The notes: generated by a model not told the origin, from the letters alone. A stretch of 13,306 bases of DNA from Ruminococcus sp. CAG:563 (GCA_000434915.1 FR882069.1:1-13306); one strand, 5' to 3'. Shown: positions 1 through 7,117, numbered from the stretch's first letter. Program-made: numbers and translations.

Positions 1-2
1 AT

Positions 3-419
3 ACTGCAAATGAAATTTATACAGCTTCAAAATCAATAGAACATCCTACCATTAAGCAAAATTTAATGGAAAATTTTGCGGAAATATATAGTGGAATGGA
101 AGATATAAGAGCAATAGAATATTATGAACAGTTACATTCGGTTTGTTATGATAAAGAAAGTTCCGTTCAGATTAAATTAAGTGAAGCTGAACTCTACATT
201 CGACTTAACTTATATGATGAAGCGAATAGCATACTTGTTGATTTGATTGATATGTTAGAGAATGACAAAGAATTGATGTATTACTATATCTGTTGTTTGG
301 GGTATATGAGTTCTATGTCAAGAAGATTTAAAAGAATCAGACTTCAAATTAAAATAAGGTTATTATTAAGAAAAATACCAACTGATTTGAAGATGATTGT
401 TAGAGAGCAGTTCCTTTAA
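3..419 (+). CDS. 3' end of an unrecognised helical (TPR-like) protein, start outside window
   Basis: The reading frame is open from the first complete codon at position 3 to the TAA at 417-419, with no stop upstream. The ATG at 66 is therefore probably internal, and what is visible is the last 138 residues of a longer protein. No good Shine-Dalgarno precedes 66. The residues are rich in Leu, Tyr, Glu and Ile with an amphipathic helical rhythm: the stretch around AELYIRLNLYDEANSIL, then a Leu-rich helix, resembles paired tetratricopeptide helices. The end is strongly basic (RRFKRIRLQIKIRLLLRK). Proteins with such C-terminal helical repeats next to ICE genes are often HTH-TPR regulators, but no DNA-binding domain is in view, so this is a guess. 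It is separated from the next gene by 167 nt and looks like a different transcription unit from the transfer genes. Confidence 0.6.
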   Translation, partial: TANEIYTASKSIEHPTIKQNLMENFAEIYSGMEDIRAIEYYEQLHSVCYDKESSVQIKLSEAELYIRLNLYDEANSILVDLIDMLENDKELMYYYICCLGYMSSMSRRFKRIRLQIKIRLLLRKIPTDLKMIVREQFL

Positions 420-522
420 GCTATTTTAAAAGAATAGTTGAATTTAGTCTACTGAATTTTAATTTTTCGAACAACAGAATATAACAATTTATCGTAATTA
501 ATGTAATAATACAAAAAAGATT

Positions 523-550
523 TTGTTAAAAGTTTTAGGGCAACTATTAT
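523..550 (+). promoter_or_regulatory. possible promoter for the accessory genes
   Basis: TTGTTA at 523-528 and TATTAT at 545-550 are separated by 16 nt, a reasonable sigma-A-type pair. They lie just upstream of the DUF3848 gene, and the predicted start of transcription near 557 would leave a leader of about 30 nt. The -10 lies inside an inverted repeat (535-562), as an operator would. The region is very AT-rich, so chance matches are common and the call is weak. Confidence 0.35.
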
Positions 551-562
551 AGTTTGCCCTAA
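535..562 (+). repeat. inverted repeat before the DUF3848 gene (operator or weak terminator)
   Basis: TTAGGGCAA at 535-543 pairs with TTGCCCTAA at 554-562. An inner CTA/TAG pair and a one-base bulge leave a TTA loop. As RNA it would form a stable hairpin followed by only a short T run (563-566), so it could be a weak terminator for the upstream gene. As DNA it covers the possible -10 box and would suit a repressor. The sequence alone does not decide between these. Confidence 0.5.
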
Positions 563-586
563 TTTTATTATAAGGAGTTGATGTTA

Positions 587-925
587 ATGACACTTGAACA
601 GTTAAATACCGCGCTTTATGAAAAGGTGTATGCAGAACAGCAGGAGTTTATAAGTTTATTAAAAACTATGACTCCCGAAAATATTATTCAGTATGCTTAT
701 GAACTTGTTATCCGTGAGGATATATTGTTGTCACTTGAAGAAAACGATCTTAATGCAAAACAGTGTAAAGCTCTTTTGAGAGAAAAGAAACCCCTTGATA
801 AATTGTTCCTTGCTTGGGAGAAACACGAAGGTGAGCATATGAATGAAATTCGTGATTGCATTGAGAATAAAGCAAATGAACTTATCAACGCTGTAAGGGT
901 CAAATCAGAGAGGGACAGCAGATAG
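587..925 (+). CDS. DUF3848-family ICE accessory protein
   Basis: This encodes 112 residues. I chose the ATG at 587 because AAGGAG at 572-577 lies 9 nt upstream; the in-frame TTG at 578 and ATG at 581 are too close to that site. The protein resembles the DUF3848 family found in Clostridia conjugative elements. Recognisable parts are LYEKVYAEQQEF (10-21), a TPENIIQYAYELVIREDIL block (29-47) and an acidic ENDLNAKQ segment (52-59). It has no signal peptide or membrane segment and is probably a helical cytoplasmic protein. Its function is unknown. It is the first gene of the accessory cluster that leads into the mobilisation genes, 36 nt before the next gene. The family assignment is from remembered sequence similarity. 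Confidence 0.72.
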   Translation: MTLEQLNTALYEKVYAEQQEFISLLKTMTPENIIQYAYELVIREDILLSLEENDLNAKQCKALLREKKPLDKLFLAWEKHEGEHMNEIRDCIENKANELINAVRVKSERDSR

Positions 926-961
926 CATACAGAATTATTGAAAGGAGGTTGTTTATAGATA

Positions 962-1528
962 ATGAATACATACGAAGTTACAATCACAGAAACGCTGGAA
1001 AGAAAGATTGAAGTTGAAGCAGAAAGTGTCGAAGAAGCACAGCGTAGGGTAAAAGAAGGTTGGGAGAACAGCGATTACATTCTTTTACCTGATGACTTTT
1101 CCGACGTTAATTTCTCAACGAAAGAGATCGGCAATCAAAAGATAAAAGTTGTTTTACTTGAACCCGGTAAGATTGCAAGAACGGCAGAAATCGGAACTTC
1201 ACTTAAGGATTTACAGGAGATAGTCGACGGATATATTGAGACCGCTCATTTTTTTGATGAACCTGTTTGTTTAGTCTGTAATGAGGAAGGAAAGGTTCGG
1301 GAACTGCCTATTAACAGAGGCATATACGACAAAAACAAGAAACTGATTGATGTTATTGTCGGAACAGCTTTTATCTGTGACTGCTCCGGCGAAGAATTCG
1401 GAAGCTTATCCGATGAACAGATTAAGAAGTACACTAAAGAACTTATGTACCCGGAAAAATTCTATTTTAACGGCAATGAAATTGTAGGAAAAAAGTTTAA
1501 CCCTAATAACAGAGAACATGAAAGGTGA
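962..1528 (+). CDS. DpnD/PcfM-like plus DUF3846 two-domain protein
   Basis: The 188-residue product has two parts. Residues 1-50 (MNTYEVTITETLERKIEVEA followed by an EEAQRRVKEGW helix) match the short DpnD/PcfM-like domain. Residues 60-165 match DUF3846: a KVVLLEPGKIAR strand, FDEPVCLVCNEEGKVRELP (98-116), and a GTAFICDCSGEEFGSLSDEQ block (134-153). DUF3846 proteins are common in clostridial ICEs and phages, where they lie near antirestriction and mobilisation genes; their biochemical role is not known. AAAGGAGG at 941-948 is a strong ribosome site, though its 13-nt spacing is long; a stop at 956-958 rules out a nearer upstream start. The next gene begins 9 nt after the stop codon. Cys residues at 103, 106, 139 and 141 could bind metal or be structural, which is speculative. 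Confidence 0.75.
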   Translation: MNTYEVTITETLERKIEVEAESVEEAQRRVKEGWENSDYILLPDDFSDVNFSTKEIGNQKIKVVLLEPGKIARTAEIGTSLKDLQEIVDGYIETAHFFDEPVCLVCNEEGKVRELPINRGIYDKNKKLIDVIVGTAFICDCSGEEFGSLSDEQIKKYTKELMYPEKFYFNGNEIVGKKFNPNNREHER

Positions 1529-1536
1529 TGTTTAAA

Positions 1537-1773
1537 ATGAAAAAATTTAAGGTTGTGGTACTTCATACAATCGTGTATGAAGTTGATGTTAACGCTGATT
1601 CAAAAGAGGAAGCGGAGAACAAGGTTAAGGATATTGACGTGAACACAAACATACTTGATCAGACGGACAATTTTGATTTCCTTGCGGCATATCAGGCTTA
1701 TGAATGTGATGACGATGAGGGAATTATGGACGACGAGGACGACTTTGACGAGAAAGAATGTCAGCCAGACTGA
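1537..1773 (+). CDS. small DpnD/PcfM-like protein with acidic tail
   Basis: This encodes 78 residues from the ATG at 1537. The site AAAGGTGAT (1521-1528) overlaps the stop of the preceding gene and is better spaced for this ATG than for the GTG at 1525 or ATG at 1528. The first 45 residues repeat the strand-strand-helix pattern of the preceding protein's N-terminus (KKFKVVVLHTIVYEVDVNA, then KEEAENKVKD), so it is probably a stand-alone DpnD/PcfM-like relative. From about residue 55 the protein becomes extremely acidic (CDDDEGIMDDEDDFDEKE). No catalytic motif is visible. Such a tail could mimic DNA or bind a basic partner, but nothing in the window proves it. The gene ends immediately before the putative oriT. 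Confidence 0.62.
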   Translation: MKKFKVVVLHTIVYEVDVNADSKEEAENKVKDIDVNTNILDQTDNFDFLAAYQAYECDDDEGIMDDEDDFDEKECQPD

Positions 1774-1892
1774 TCGAATTAAGGCGCCAATGCCGTTGGC
1801 ATTAGTCTTAGCAAGCACTGAATTTGTACGGACAAATTCGCTTGTTAAGGGTTGTAACCCCTAACACCCCATAAAGAAAAGGGGAGTATCAG
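1774..1892 (+). other. candidate origin of transfer (oriT) and mobC leader
   Basis: These 119 nt between the acidic protein and mobC hold closely packed inverted repeats. (a) AATGCC 1789-1794 pairs with GGCATT 1798-1803, with GCCAA/TTGGC (1786-1790/1796-1800) as an alternative. (b) GAATTTGT 1820-1827 pairs with ACAAATTC 1832-1839 around an ACGG loop, and this stem is extended by CAAGC 1812-1816 with GCTTG 1840-1844 after a 3-nt bulge. (c) GGGTT 1849-1853 pairs with AACCC 1856-1860. Inverted repeats directly upstream of MobC and relaxase genes are where MOBP-type oriTs are normally found. The nick would be expected just outside a repeat arm, perhaps in the TTAAGGG at 1845-1851; that position is inferred. 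Confidence 0.68.
1867..1884 (+). promoter_or_regulatory. possible Shine-Dalgarno sequestering pair before mobC
   Basis: CCCC at 1867-1870, or the CCCC at 1858-1861, can pair with GGGG at 1881-1884, which is the start of the mobC ribosome site (GGGGAG, 1881-1886). GGGTT/AACCC in the same leader competes for one of these C runs. This could let structure, or a protein bound at oriT, set translation of the mobilisation genes. Four base pairs is weak evidence on its own. Confidence 0.25.
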
Positions 1893-2213
1893 ATGAGAAA
1901 AAGAAATATTAGATTTGAATTGTGTCTTAATGAAGAAGAAAATATATGTCTCAATGAATTATGTCATAAAACTCGTTTGAATAAATCTACTCTTATTCGT
2001 TATCTTATTTTAGGGTATAAGCCAGCCGAAGCTCCTCCAATAGAATACAAAGTGTTAATCAGGGAATTGAGAGCAATCGGCAACAACATAAATCAGCTGA
2101 TCGTTATTGCAAGAAGCAACGGGATTTTGAATGTTTCGGAGCTCAAAAAGCATTTAGATAAGCTTGACCTTATTGAAGATAAAATGCACGAAGCGTTTGA
2201 TTTCAGGAAATAA
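1893..2213 (+). CDS. mobC: MobC-like relaxosome accessory protein
   Basis: The product has 106 residues. The first 45 (KRNIRFELCLNEEENICLNE, then TRLNKSTLIRYLILG) form a ribbon-helix-helix-like DNA-binding region. Residues 57-70 (IRELRAIGNNINQL) carry the GNNINQL signature of the MobC family, and 71-106 form a likely helical tail. MobC proteins bind oriT next to the nick and help load the relaxase, acting in the cytoplasmic relaxosome. The start follows GGGGAG (1881-1886) by 6 nt. The gene sits right after the inverted-repeat cluster and 2 nt before the relaxase gene, the standard arrangement in Tn1549-type elements. It may also repress its own operon by binding that cluster, as other MobC-type proteins do; this is inference. 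Confidence 0.88.
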   Translation: MRKRNIRFELCLNEEENICLNELCHKTRLNKSTLIRYLILGYKPAEAPPIEYKVLIRELRAIGNNINQLIVIARSNGILNVSELKKHLDKLDLIEDKMHEAFDFRK

Positions 2214-2215
2214 GA

Positions 2216-3601
2216 ATGGCAATAGTATTTATTAAAGATATTAAAAGCCGTCTTGACAGAACTATTGCATATATTGACAACAAGCAAAAGATAAAGAACG
2301 AAAACTACGAAGAAGCATTTTTAGACTTGCATAATGCACTTGATTATACGGTGGATGATCTGAAAACAGAGCAAAAGTTTTTCGTTGACGGTATAAATTG
2401 CAGAGCCGAAAACGCATACAAGAAGATGTCGGAAACGAAAAGAGAGTATGATAAAACAGGCGGAATCTTGGGTTTTCATATAATCCAATCGTTTTCACCG
2501 GGAGAGGGTACACCGCAAATGATACACGAACTTGGAATGGAGTTTGCACGTCGAGCGTTCGGCGAAAGATTTGAAGCTGTGGTAGCAACACACCTTAATA
2601 CCGATTGTCTCCATAATCATATCGTGCTTAACTCCGTTTCTTTTATGGACGGGAAGAAATACTATGATACAAAAGAAAGCTATGCGAAATTAAGAGAGAT
2701 CTCCGACGGTCTGTGCCGTGAATACGGTCTGTCCGTAATTGAAAACCCAAAGGAACGAAGTCATAAAAGTTACGATCTATACCAAGCAGAGAAAAACGGA
2801 GAATGGACGAAAGACTCAATTATTCGTCGTGATATTGATGAGTGCATTTTGAAAACAACCAGCCCGAAAGCGTTTTATAAAGAAATGAACAAACTCGGAT
2901 ATGGGTTCAACTTTAACCGTAAATATCCGATTATCACACACTCGAATTTTGAAAGACCGAGAAGAATGAAAGCGCTCGGAGAAGATTATACACCCGAAAG
3001 AATTGAAGAACGGATTTTATCAAAGTGGCAGAAATATGATATTGAAATTCCTCAGCAAGATAATCTTGTTGAGGAATTTTTTAAACCGCTGTCCCGACCG
3101 ACATATAAACAGGTGTATGTTTATTTTGTTACTGTTGTTAAGTATGTCAAGAAAAATCCTAATACAAACAGGGGACTTGATAAGTTCCTGATTGATGAAA
3201 TGCGAAAACTTGATAAGCTCATTGAACAGCAAAACCTATTATGCGATAACGATATTGAAACACCGGAGCAGCTTGCCGATTACAAATTGTCCTGTGATAA
3301 CGAACTCTCGGAATGTGACGAAGCGAGAAAACGGCTTCGGAATATGCTGAGAGTTGCAGTCAGAAAAGGTGACAAAAAGGAAATCCAAGAAATACAAGAG
3401 TCAATTTCCGATTTAACAGAGCGAATGAAAATCCTGAGGAAGCAAATCCATATTTGCAGACGAATAGAAGATAACGAACCTAAAATTGAAGATAAGATTA
3501 ACGAGATTATGAATGATAAAGAAAGAAAGGAGATGACGACAGATGAACGCTTCAGGCGACGCAGCAGAACAGATGGTCAGGATGTCACTTCAGGGCGTTG
3601 A
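2216..3601 (+). CDS. MOBP-type relaxase (Relaxase/VirD2 family)
   Basis: This 461-residue protein should cut one strand at oriT, stay covalently bound to the 5' end and guide the DNA to the recipient. Tyr19 in TIAYIDN is the probable catalytic tyrosine (motif I). FHIIQSFSPGE at 87-97 is the conserved family block. THLNTDCLHNHIVLN (125-139) is the metal-binding histidine motif, with His126, His133 and His135. Residues 1-270 form the nuclease part. The rest is helical and charged, with a probable coiled coil at about 330-445 (EQLADYKLSCDNELSECDEA onward) that likely binds partners. AGGA at 2205-2208 gives a 7-nt spacing. The 3' end overlaps the pcfB-like gene by 59 nt in another frame. The organisation matches the MOBP relaxases of Tn1549-like ICEs; the exact subfamily was not tested. 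Confidence 0.93.
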   Translation: MAIVFIKDIKSRLDRTIAYIDNKQKIKNENYEEAFLDLHNALDYTVDDLKTEQKFFVDGINCRAENAYKKMSETKREYDKTGGILGFHIIQSFSPGEGTPQMIHELGMEFARRAFGERFEAVVATHLNTDCLHNHIVLNSVSFMDGKKYYDTKESYAKLREISDGLCREYGLSVIENPKERSHKSYDLYQAEKNGEWTKDSIIRRDIDECILKTTSPKAFYKEMNKLGYGFNFNRKYPIITHSNFERPRRMKALGEDYTPERIEERILSKWQKYDIEIPQQDNLVEEFFKPLSRPTYKQVYVYFVTVVKYVKKNPNTNRGLDKFLIDEMRKLDKLIEQQNLLCDNDIETPEQLADYKLSCDNELSECDEARKRLRNMLRVAVRKGDKKEIQEIQESISDLTERMKILRKQIHICRRIEDNEPKIEDKINEIMNDKERKEMTTDERFRRRSRTDGQDVTSGR

Positions 3602-4277
3602 GGTTGCCGGTAAATTGTCTATGGACGGTGCCGAAAGACTTGTTAAACTGATATTGTCTGCACTCAAAGATACAAAACGCACAAAGGGCAGAGCCTCACT
3701 TAATACAATGCTTAAATCAAGACAACCCATAAAAGTTTTTGAAATCAATGATAAAGAACTTAAAAAGTTTTGTCAGGAAGCAAAGAAATACGGCGTTATG
3801 TATCATGTGCTTAAAGACAGAGACAAGAATGACGGTAAGTGCGATATTATGGTTCGTGCCGACGATTCATCAAAGGTGAACAGAATATTTCAGCGGTTTA
3901 ATCTCGGCGTCAATAATAAAGCTACTATCAGAGCCGATATTGAAAAGTCAAAACAGGATAAAGAAAAACAGTATCCTACCAAGAGTGCGGAAGATAAGTT
4001 CTTAGATGAACTTTTCAAGAAACCGCAGCAGATCGAAAAGGGGTATATGGAAAACCCTTCTGTGGCAAAGACGGAAAGATCCCGTCCGTCAGAGCATACC
4101 TCCGGAGTCAACGATTACCGACGCCGTACAAGGGATGAAATTTCTTCAAGACCTTCGGTTAAGAAACAGATCGAAGAGCTTAAAGAAGAAAAGAGGAAGG
4201 CATCGAAGTCAAAGAAAGCGATGCAGAAATCAAAATCAAAAACGAAAGGAGCAAAGACAAATGACAGAACTCGATAA
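3543..4277 (+). CDS. pcfB: PcfB-family (DUF3801) relaxosome-coupling adaptor
   Basis: The product has 244 residues. Residues 1-60 (GDAAEQMVRMSLQGVEVAGK, then a helix ending in LILSALKDT) and 62-130 (IKVFEINDKELKKFCQEAKK, YGVMYHVLKDR, CDIMVRADDSSKVNRIF) match PcfB/DUF3801. In the pCF10 system PcfB binds relaxase and oriT and docks them on the VirD4-like coupling protein. The remainder is a low-complexity basic tail: from about 200 it is mostly Lys, Arg, Glu and Ser (EELKEEKRKASKSKKAMQK), probably disordered and nucleic-acid-binding. AAAGGAG at 3526-3532 is 10 nt upstream of the ATG, inside the relaxase gene, and the 59-nt overlap suggests translational coupling with the relaxase. The family call is firm; the docking role here is inferred from the relative. 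Confidence 0.85.
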   Translation: MNASGDAAEQMVRMSLQGVEVAGKLSMDGAERLVKLILSALKDTKRTKGRASLNTMLKSRQPIKVFEINDKELKKFCQEAKKYGVMYHVLKDRDKNDGKCDIMVRADDSSKVNRIFQRFNLGVNNKATIRADIEKSKQDKEKQYPTKSAEDKFLDELFKKPQQIEKGYMENPSVAKTERSRPSEHTSGVNDYRRRTRDEISSRPSVKKQIEELKEEKRKASKSKKAMQKSKSKTKGAKTNDRTR

Positions 4278-5124
4278 CTTGTTCGATAACGAAAATACGC
4301 AAACCGGAAATGAGTTTTCAAAAGAAGAATGGATAAAGCAGAAAATCGAAAGCCGTGAAGAGGCTTATGTAATGCTTGAAATCGCAACCGAGGAATTGGA
4401 TAATCCAGATTCTGTTATGGCATATCTGGATATCCAGAGCAGATTTGACAGATACTCGGTAAGCAATTCGCTTCTTATTGCATATCAGAATCCCGATGCA
4501 ACAAGAATTTGTGATTCAAAGACGTGGCAGAAAAACAATGTGCGAATTAACAAGGGAGAAAAAGGAATTGTTATTCTTGAACCCGGCAAACCGTACACAA
4601 GAGATGACGGCAGAACAATAACACCTTACAACGCAAAAAAGGTGTTTGATATCTCACAGACCAATGCGGCGCAGAGAACACCGAGAACCAAAATGCCCGA
4701 TGCCCGTGTCGTTATTAAGGCTCTTATCAGAACCTCTCCCGTTCCTGTTGAAATCAGTTCTCAGCTTCCGAAAGAAACAAAAGCGATTTATCAGCCGGGT
4801 GCGAAGAAGATATTTATTAAGCAGGGATTGGACGGTGATGAAATCTTTCGTGCTCTTTCAAAGGAGATTGCTTTTGCAAAACTCGATAACGGCAGCTTTA
4901 ACCGTAATAACCTTGAATTTACCGCACAGGCTGTTTCATATATTGCAACATCGAGAGCAGGTTATACGCCCGAACCGATTACAGCTGTAAGCGACAGATT
5001 TCTGTCACTTGAAGTTAAAGACAAAAGAGCCGAGCTTGCGGTCATCCGTGAAAACGCAAACTCAATTTCGCACACAATAAGTAAAGCGCTTGAATCTATG
5101 AATAAGGAACACACAGAAAGATAA
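4261..5124 (+). CDS. ArdC-like (DUF1738) protein with degenerate zincin motif
   Basis: The product has 287 residues from the ATG at 4261, which follows AAAGGAG (4245-4251) by 9 nt and overlaps pcfB by 17 nt. The frame is open further upstream, to about 4006, but that part only shadows the pcfB tail. Residues 25-135 are the ArdC-type N-terminal single-strand DNA-binding domain: YLDIQSRFDRYSVSNSLLI (55-73), ATRICDSKTWQ, INKGEKGIVILEPG (96-109). The second half corresponds to the metallopeptidase-like domain, but the place of HExxH reads SKEIAFAKL (200-208), with Lys and Phe where the two histidines should be. It is therefore probably not a working protease. It may protect incoming single-stranded DNA from restriction, as ArdC does, or only bind DNA. 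Similar variants occur at this place in Tn1549-like ICEs. Confidence 0.82.
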   Translation: MTELDNLFDNENTQTGNEFSKEEWIKQKIESREEAYVMLEIATEELDNPDSVMAYLDIQSRFDRYSVSNSLLIAYQNPDATRICDSKTWQKNNVRINKGEKGIVILEPGKPYTRDDGRTITPYNAKKVFDISQTNAAQRTPRTKMPDARVVIKALIRTSPVPVEISSQLPKETKAIYQPGAKKIFIKQGLDGDEIFRALSKEIAFAKLDNGSFNRNNLEFTAQAVSYIATSRAGYTPEPITAVSDRFLSLEVKDKRAELAVIRENANSISHTISKALESMNKEHTER

Positions 5125-5136
5125 GGCGGTGAACTT

Positions 5137-5322
5137 GTGGGTGAAAAAAGAGTTTTAACCGTTGATGATTTTGAACATAACCTTATGCTGAACGGTATTA
5201 ACGAATACCGTAATATGCTGCTTGAACAGGAATTGCCGACAGACGATGTTGACGATTTGCTCTTAAAGGTTCTTGACGCACCTCTTCAAAAAAGAAGGAG
5301 GTTTGAACGTGAGGACAGATAA
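5137..5322 (+). CDS. small conserved-position protein upstream of the coupling protein
   Basis: A GTG start at 5137 follows AAGGCGGTGA (5123-5132) by 4 nt, giving 61 residues. The protein is acidic in the middle (LEQELPTDDVDDLLLKVLDA) and ends in a basic stretch (PLQKRRRFEREDR). It has no membrane segment and I do not recognise a family. Its end overlaps the coupling-protein start by 14 nt and its last codons contain that gene's ribosome site, so the two should be translationally coupled. Small genes at this place in conjugation operons may modulate the coupling protein; that is only positional reasoning. It could also be a translated leader without its own function. Confidence 0.6.
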   Translation: MGEKRVLTVDDFEHNLMLNGINEYRNMLLEQELPTDDVDDLLLKVLDAPLQKRRRFEREDR

Positions 5323-7117
5323 GCTGTCGAAAACAAATGTCATACTGTATGCCTGCGGCTTAATTCCTGTAATATGGTGTGCACTGCTTATCGCTCCGTA
5401 TCTTGGCGGCGGATTGGTCGAAATAATCAGAAATTTGTCGGTTGCTTTCGGCAATCCCTTTAATATTTCCGTTTGTGAGGACAGCCTAAAAACTGTCCTC
5501 ATTTTTGTTATGGGATATATTCTCGGTATCGGTATTTATCTTTCAAGCGAAAAGAACTATCGACGACGGGAAGAACACGGCTCGGCAAAATGGGGTAAGG
5601 CGGAAACAATTAAGAAGAAGTATATGGATGCCGATAAAAGTGAAAACAAAATCCTTACTCAAAATACCGCAATCGGCATTGACGGAAGAAAGCACAGACG
5701 AAATCTAAATGTCTTAGTCTGCGGCGGTTCGGGAGCAGGTAAAACAAGGTTTTATGCAAAGCCGAATATTATGCAGGCGAACACATCGTTTATTGTTCTT
5801 GATCCCAAGGGTGAGCTTCTCCGTGATACGGGAAATATGTTAAAAGATAAAGGCTATGATATCAAGGTTCTTGATTTGATTGATATGGAAAAGAGCGACT
5901 GCTATAACCCTTTTGTGTATATTCATAACGATAACGATATTCAAAGACTTGTTACAAACCTCTTTAAGAACACAACACCGAAAGGAAGTCAGAGCACAGA
6001 CCCGTTCTGGGATCAGGCGGCAAGTATGCTGTTGAAAGCGCTTATTTCATTTCTTCATTATGAAGCTCCGCCGGAGGAACAAAACTTCTCGATGGTTCTT
6101 GAACTTATTCGAGCCGGAGATATCCCCGAAGAACAGACAGACTTTGAGATAACCAGTCCGCTTGACGATATATTTGCACGTCTTGAAGCACAGAAACCCG
6201 ATCATATTGCTCTTAAGTATTACCGTTCATATCACAGCGGTACAGCGAAAACATTGAAGTCAATTCAGATTGCATTGCTTGCAAAACTTGAGAAATTTAA
6301 TCTTGACTCATTCGCAAATATGACTTGCGCAGACGAATTGGAACTTGATCAAATAGGCGAAAGAAAGACAGCGGTATTTGCTCTTATTCCCGAAAACGAT
6401 ACAAGTTTTAATTTTATCGTCGGAATGTTATACACTCAGCTTTTTCAACAGCTGTATTATCAGGCAGATTATGTTCACGGAGGCAGACTCGACTGTCATG
6501 TCCATTTCATAATGGACGAGTTTGCAAACATAGCACTCCCCGATGACTTCGACAAATTGCTTTCAACGATGCGTTCCCGTGAAATATCGGTATCAATTAT
6601 TATTCAGAATATGGCTCAGCTTAAAGCGCTCTTTGAAAAGCAGTGGGAATCTATTGTTGGCAACTGCGATGAATTTCTTTATCTCGGAGGTAATGAGCAA
6701 TCAACGCATAAGTATGTGTCGGAATTGATGGGCAAAGAAACCATAGATACAAACACTTATGGGCAGTCCAAAGGCAGAAACGGAAGCTATTCCACAAATT
6801 ATCAGACCGCAGGCAGAGATCTGCTGACTCCAGATGAAGTGCGAATGCTCGACAACAAGTATGCGCTTCTTTTCATTCGTGGTGAAAGACCTGTTAAAGA
6901 TCTGAAATATGATATTTTAAAGCACCCGAATGTAAAGTACACAACCGACGGTTCGGGAGAAGCGTATATTCACGGATTCAATGATTACTCGGTACTTGAA
7001 ATGAACTGTTTTAATTTTGATGAAATTGAAACAGATGAATCGGAAAACGTCAATTATGTTATTTATTCAAACGAAGAAATCGAAAAAATATTATTGAAAT
7101 TGGAGGAAGAAAAGTGA
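5309..7117 (+). CDS. virD4: VirD4/TraG-type type IV coupling protein
   Basis: This ATPase recruits the relaxase-DNA complex and feeds it to the secretion channel at the membrane. The GTG at 5309 is the best start, 7 nt after GAAGGAGG (5294-5301); the frame is open upstream to a TTG at 5273, which has no ribosome site. It has 602 residues. Membrane segments lie at about 11-35 and 60-78, followed by EEHGSAKWG (88-96), a hallmark of this group. Walker A is GGSGAGKT at 139-146, the LDPKGELLRDTG block is at 164-175, and Walker B is FIMDEFANI at 400-408 with Asp403 and Glu404. SREISVSIIIQNMAQLK (423-439) is also typical. The C-terminus is acidic (570-602). The short N-terminal domain and length fit Gram-positive coupling proteins. 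It ends in a GTGA overlap with the next gene. Confidence 0.95.
   Translation: MRTDKLSKTNVILYACGLIPVIWCALLIAPYLGGGLVEIIRNLSVAFGNPFNISVCEDSLKTVLIFVMGYILGIGIYLSSEKNYRRREEHGSAKWGKAETIKKKYMDADKSENKILTQNTAIGIDGRKHRRNLNVLVCGGSGAGKTRFYAKPNIMQANTSFIVLDPKGELLRDTGNMLKDKGYDIKVLDLIDMEKSDCYNPFVYIHNDNDIQRLVTNLFKNTTPKGSQSTDPFWDQAASMLLKALISFLHYEAPPEEQNFSMVLELIRAGDIPEEQTDFEITSPLDDIFARLEAQKPDHIALKYYRSYHSGTAKTLKSIQIALLAKLEKFNLDSFANMTCADELELDQIGERKTAVFALIPENDTSFNFIVGMLYTQLFQQLYYQADYVHGGRLDCHVHFIMDEFANIALPDDFDKLLSTMRSREISVSIIIQNMAQLKALFEKQWESIVGNCDEFLYLGGNEQSTHKYVSELMGKETIDTNTYGQSKGRNGSYSTNYQTAGRDLLTPDEVRMLDNKYALLFIRGERPVKDLKYDILKHPNVKYTTDGSGEAYIHGFNDYSVLEMNCFNFDEIETDESENVNYVIYSNEEIEKILLKLEEEK

Noticed and set aside
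66..419. Complete 117-residue gene starting at ATG 66
   Set aside because: The frame is open through position 3 with similar composition and no ribosome site precedes 66, so it is treated as the end of a larger gene.
697..987. 96-residue open frame on the - strand opposite the DUF3848 gene
   Set aside because: It is antisense to a better supported gene with a ribosome site and has Ser/Phe/Leu-rich shadow composition.
1655..1864. 69-residue open frame running across the putative oriT
   Set aside because: It overlaps the acidic-tail gene in another frame, lacks a ribosome site and is a readout of the repeat-rich gap; no recognisable protein.
4006..4260. Upstream extension of the ArdC-like frame, giving an extra 85 basic residues
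   Set aside because: It lies entirely within the pcfB-like gene in another frame, has no ribosome site, and the ATG at 4261 has an ideal AAAGGAG at 9 nt and starts where the family begins.
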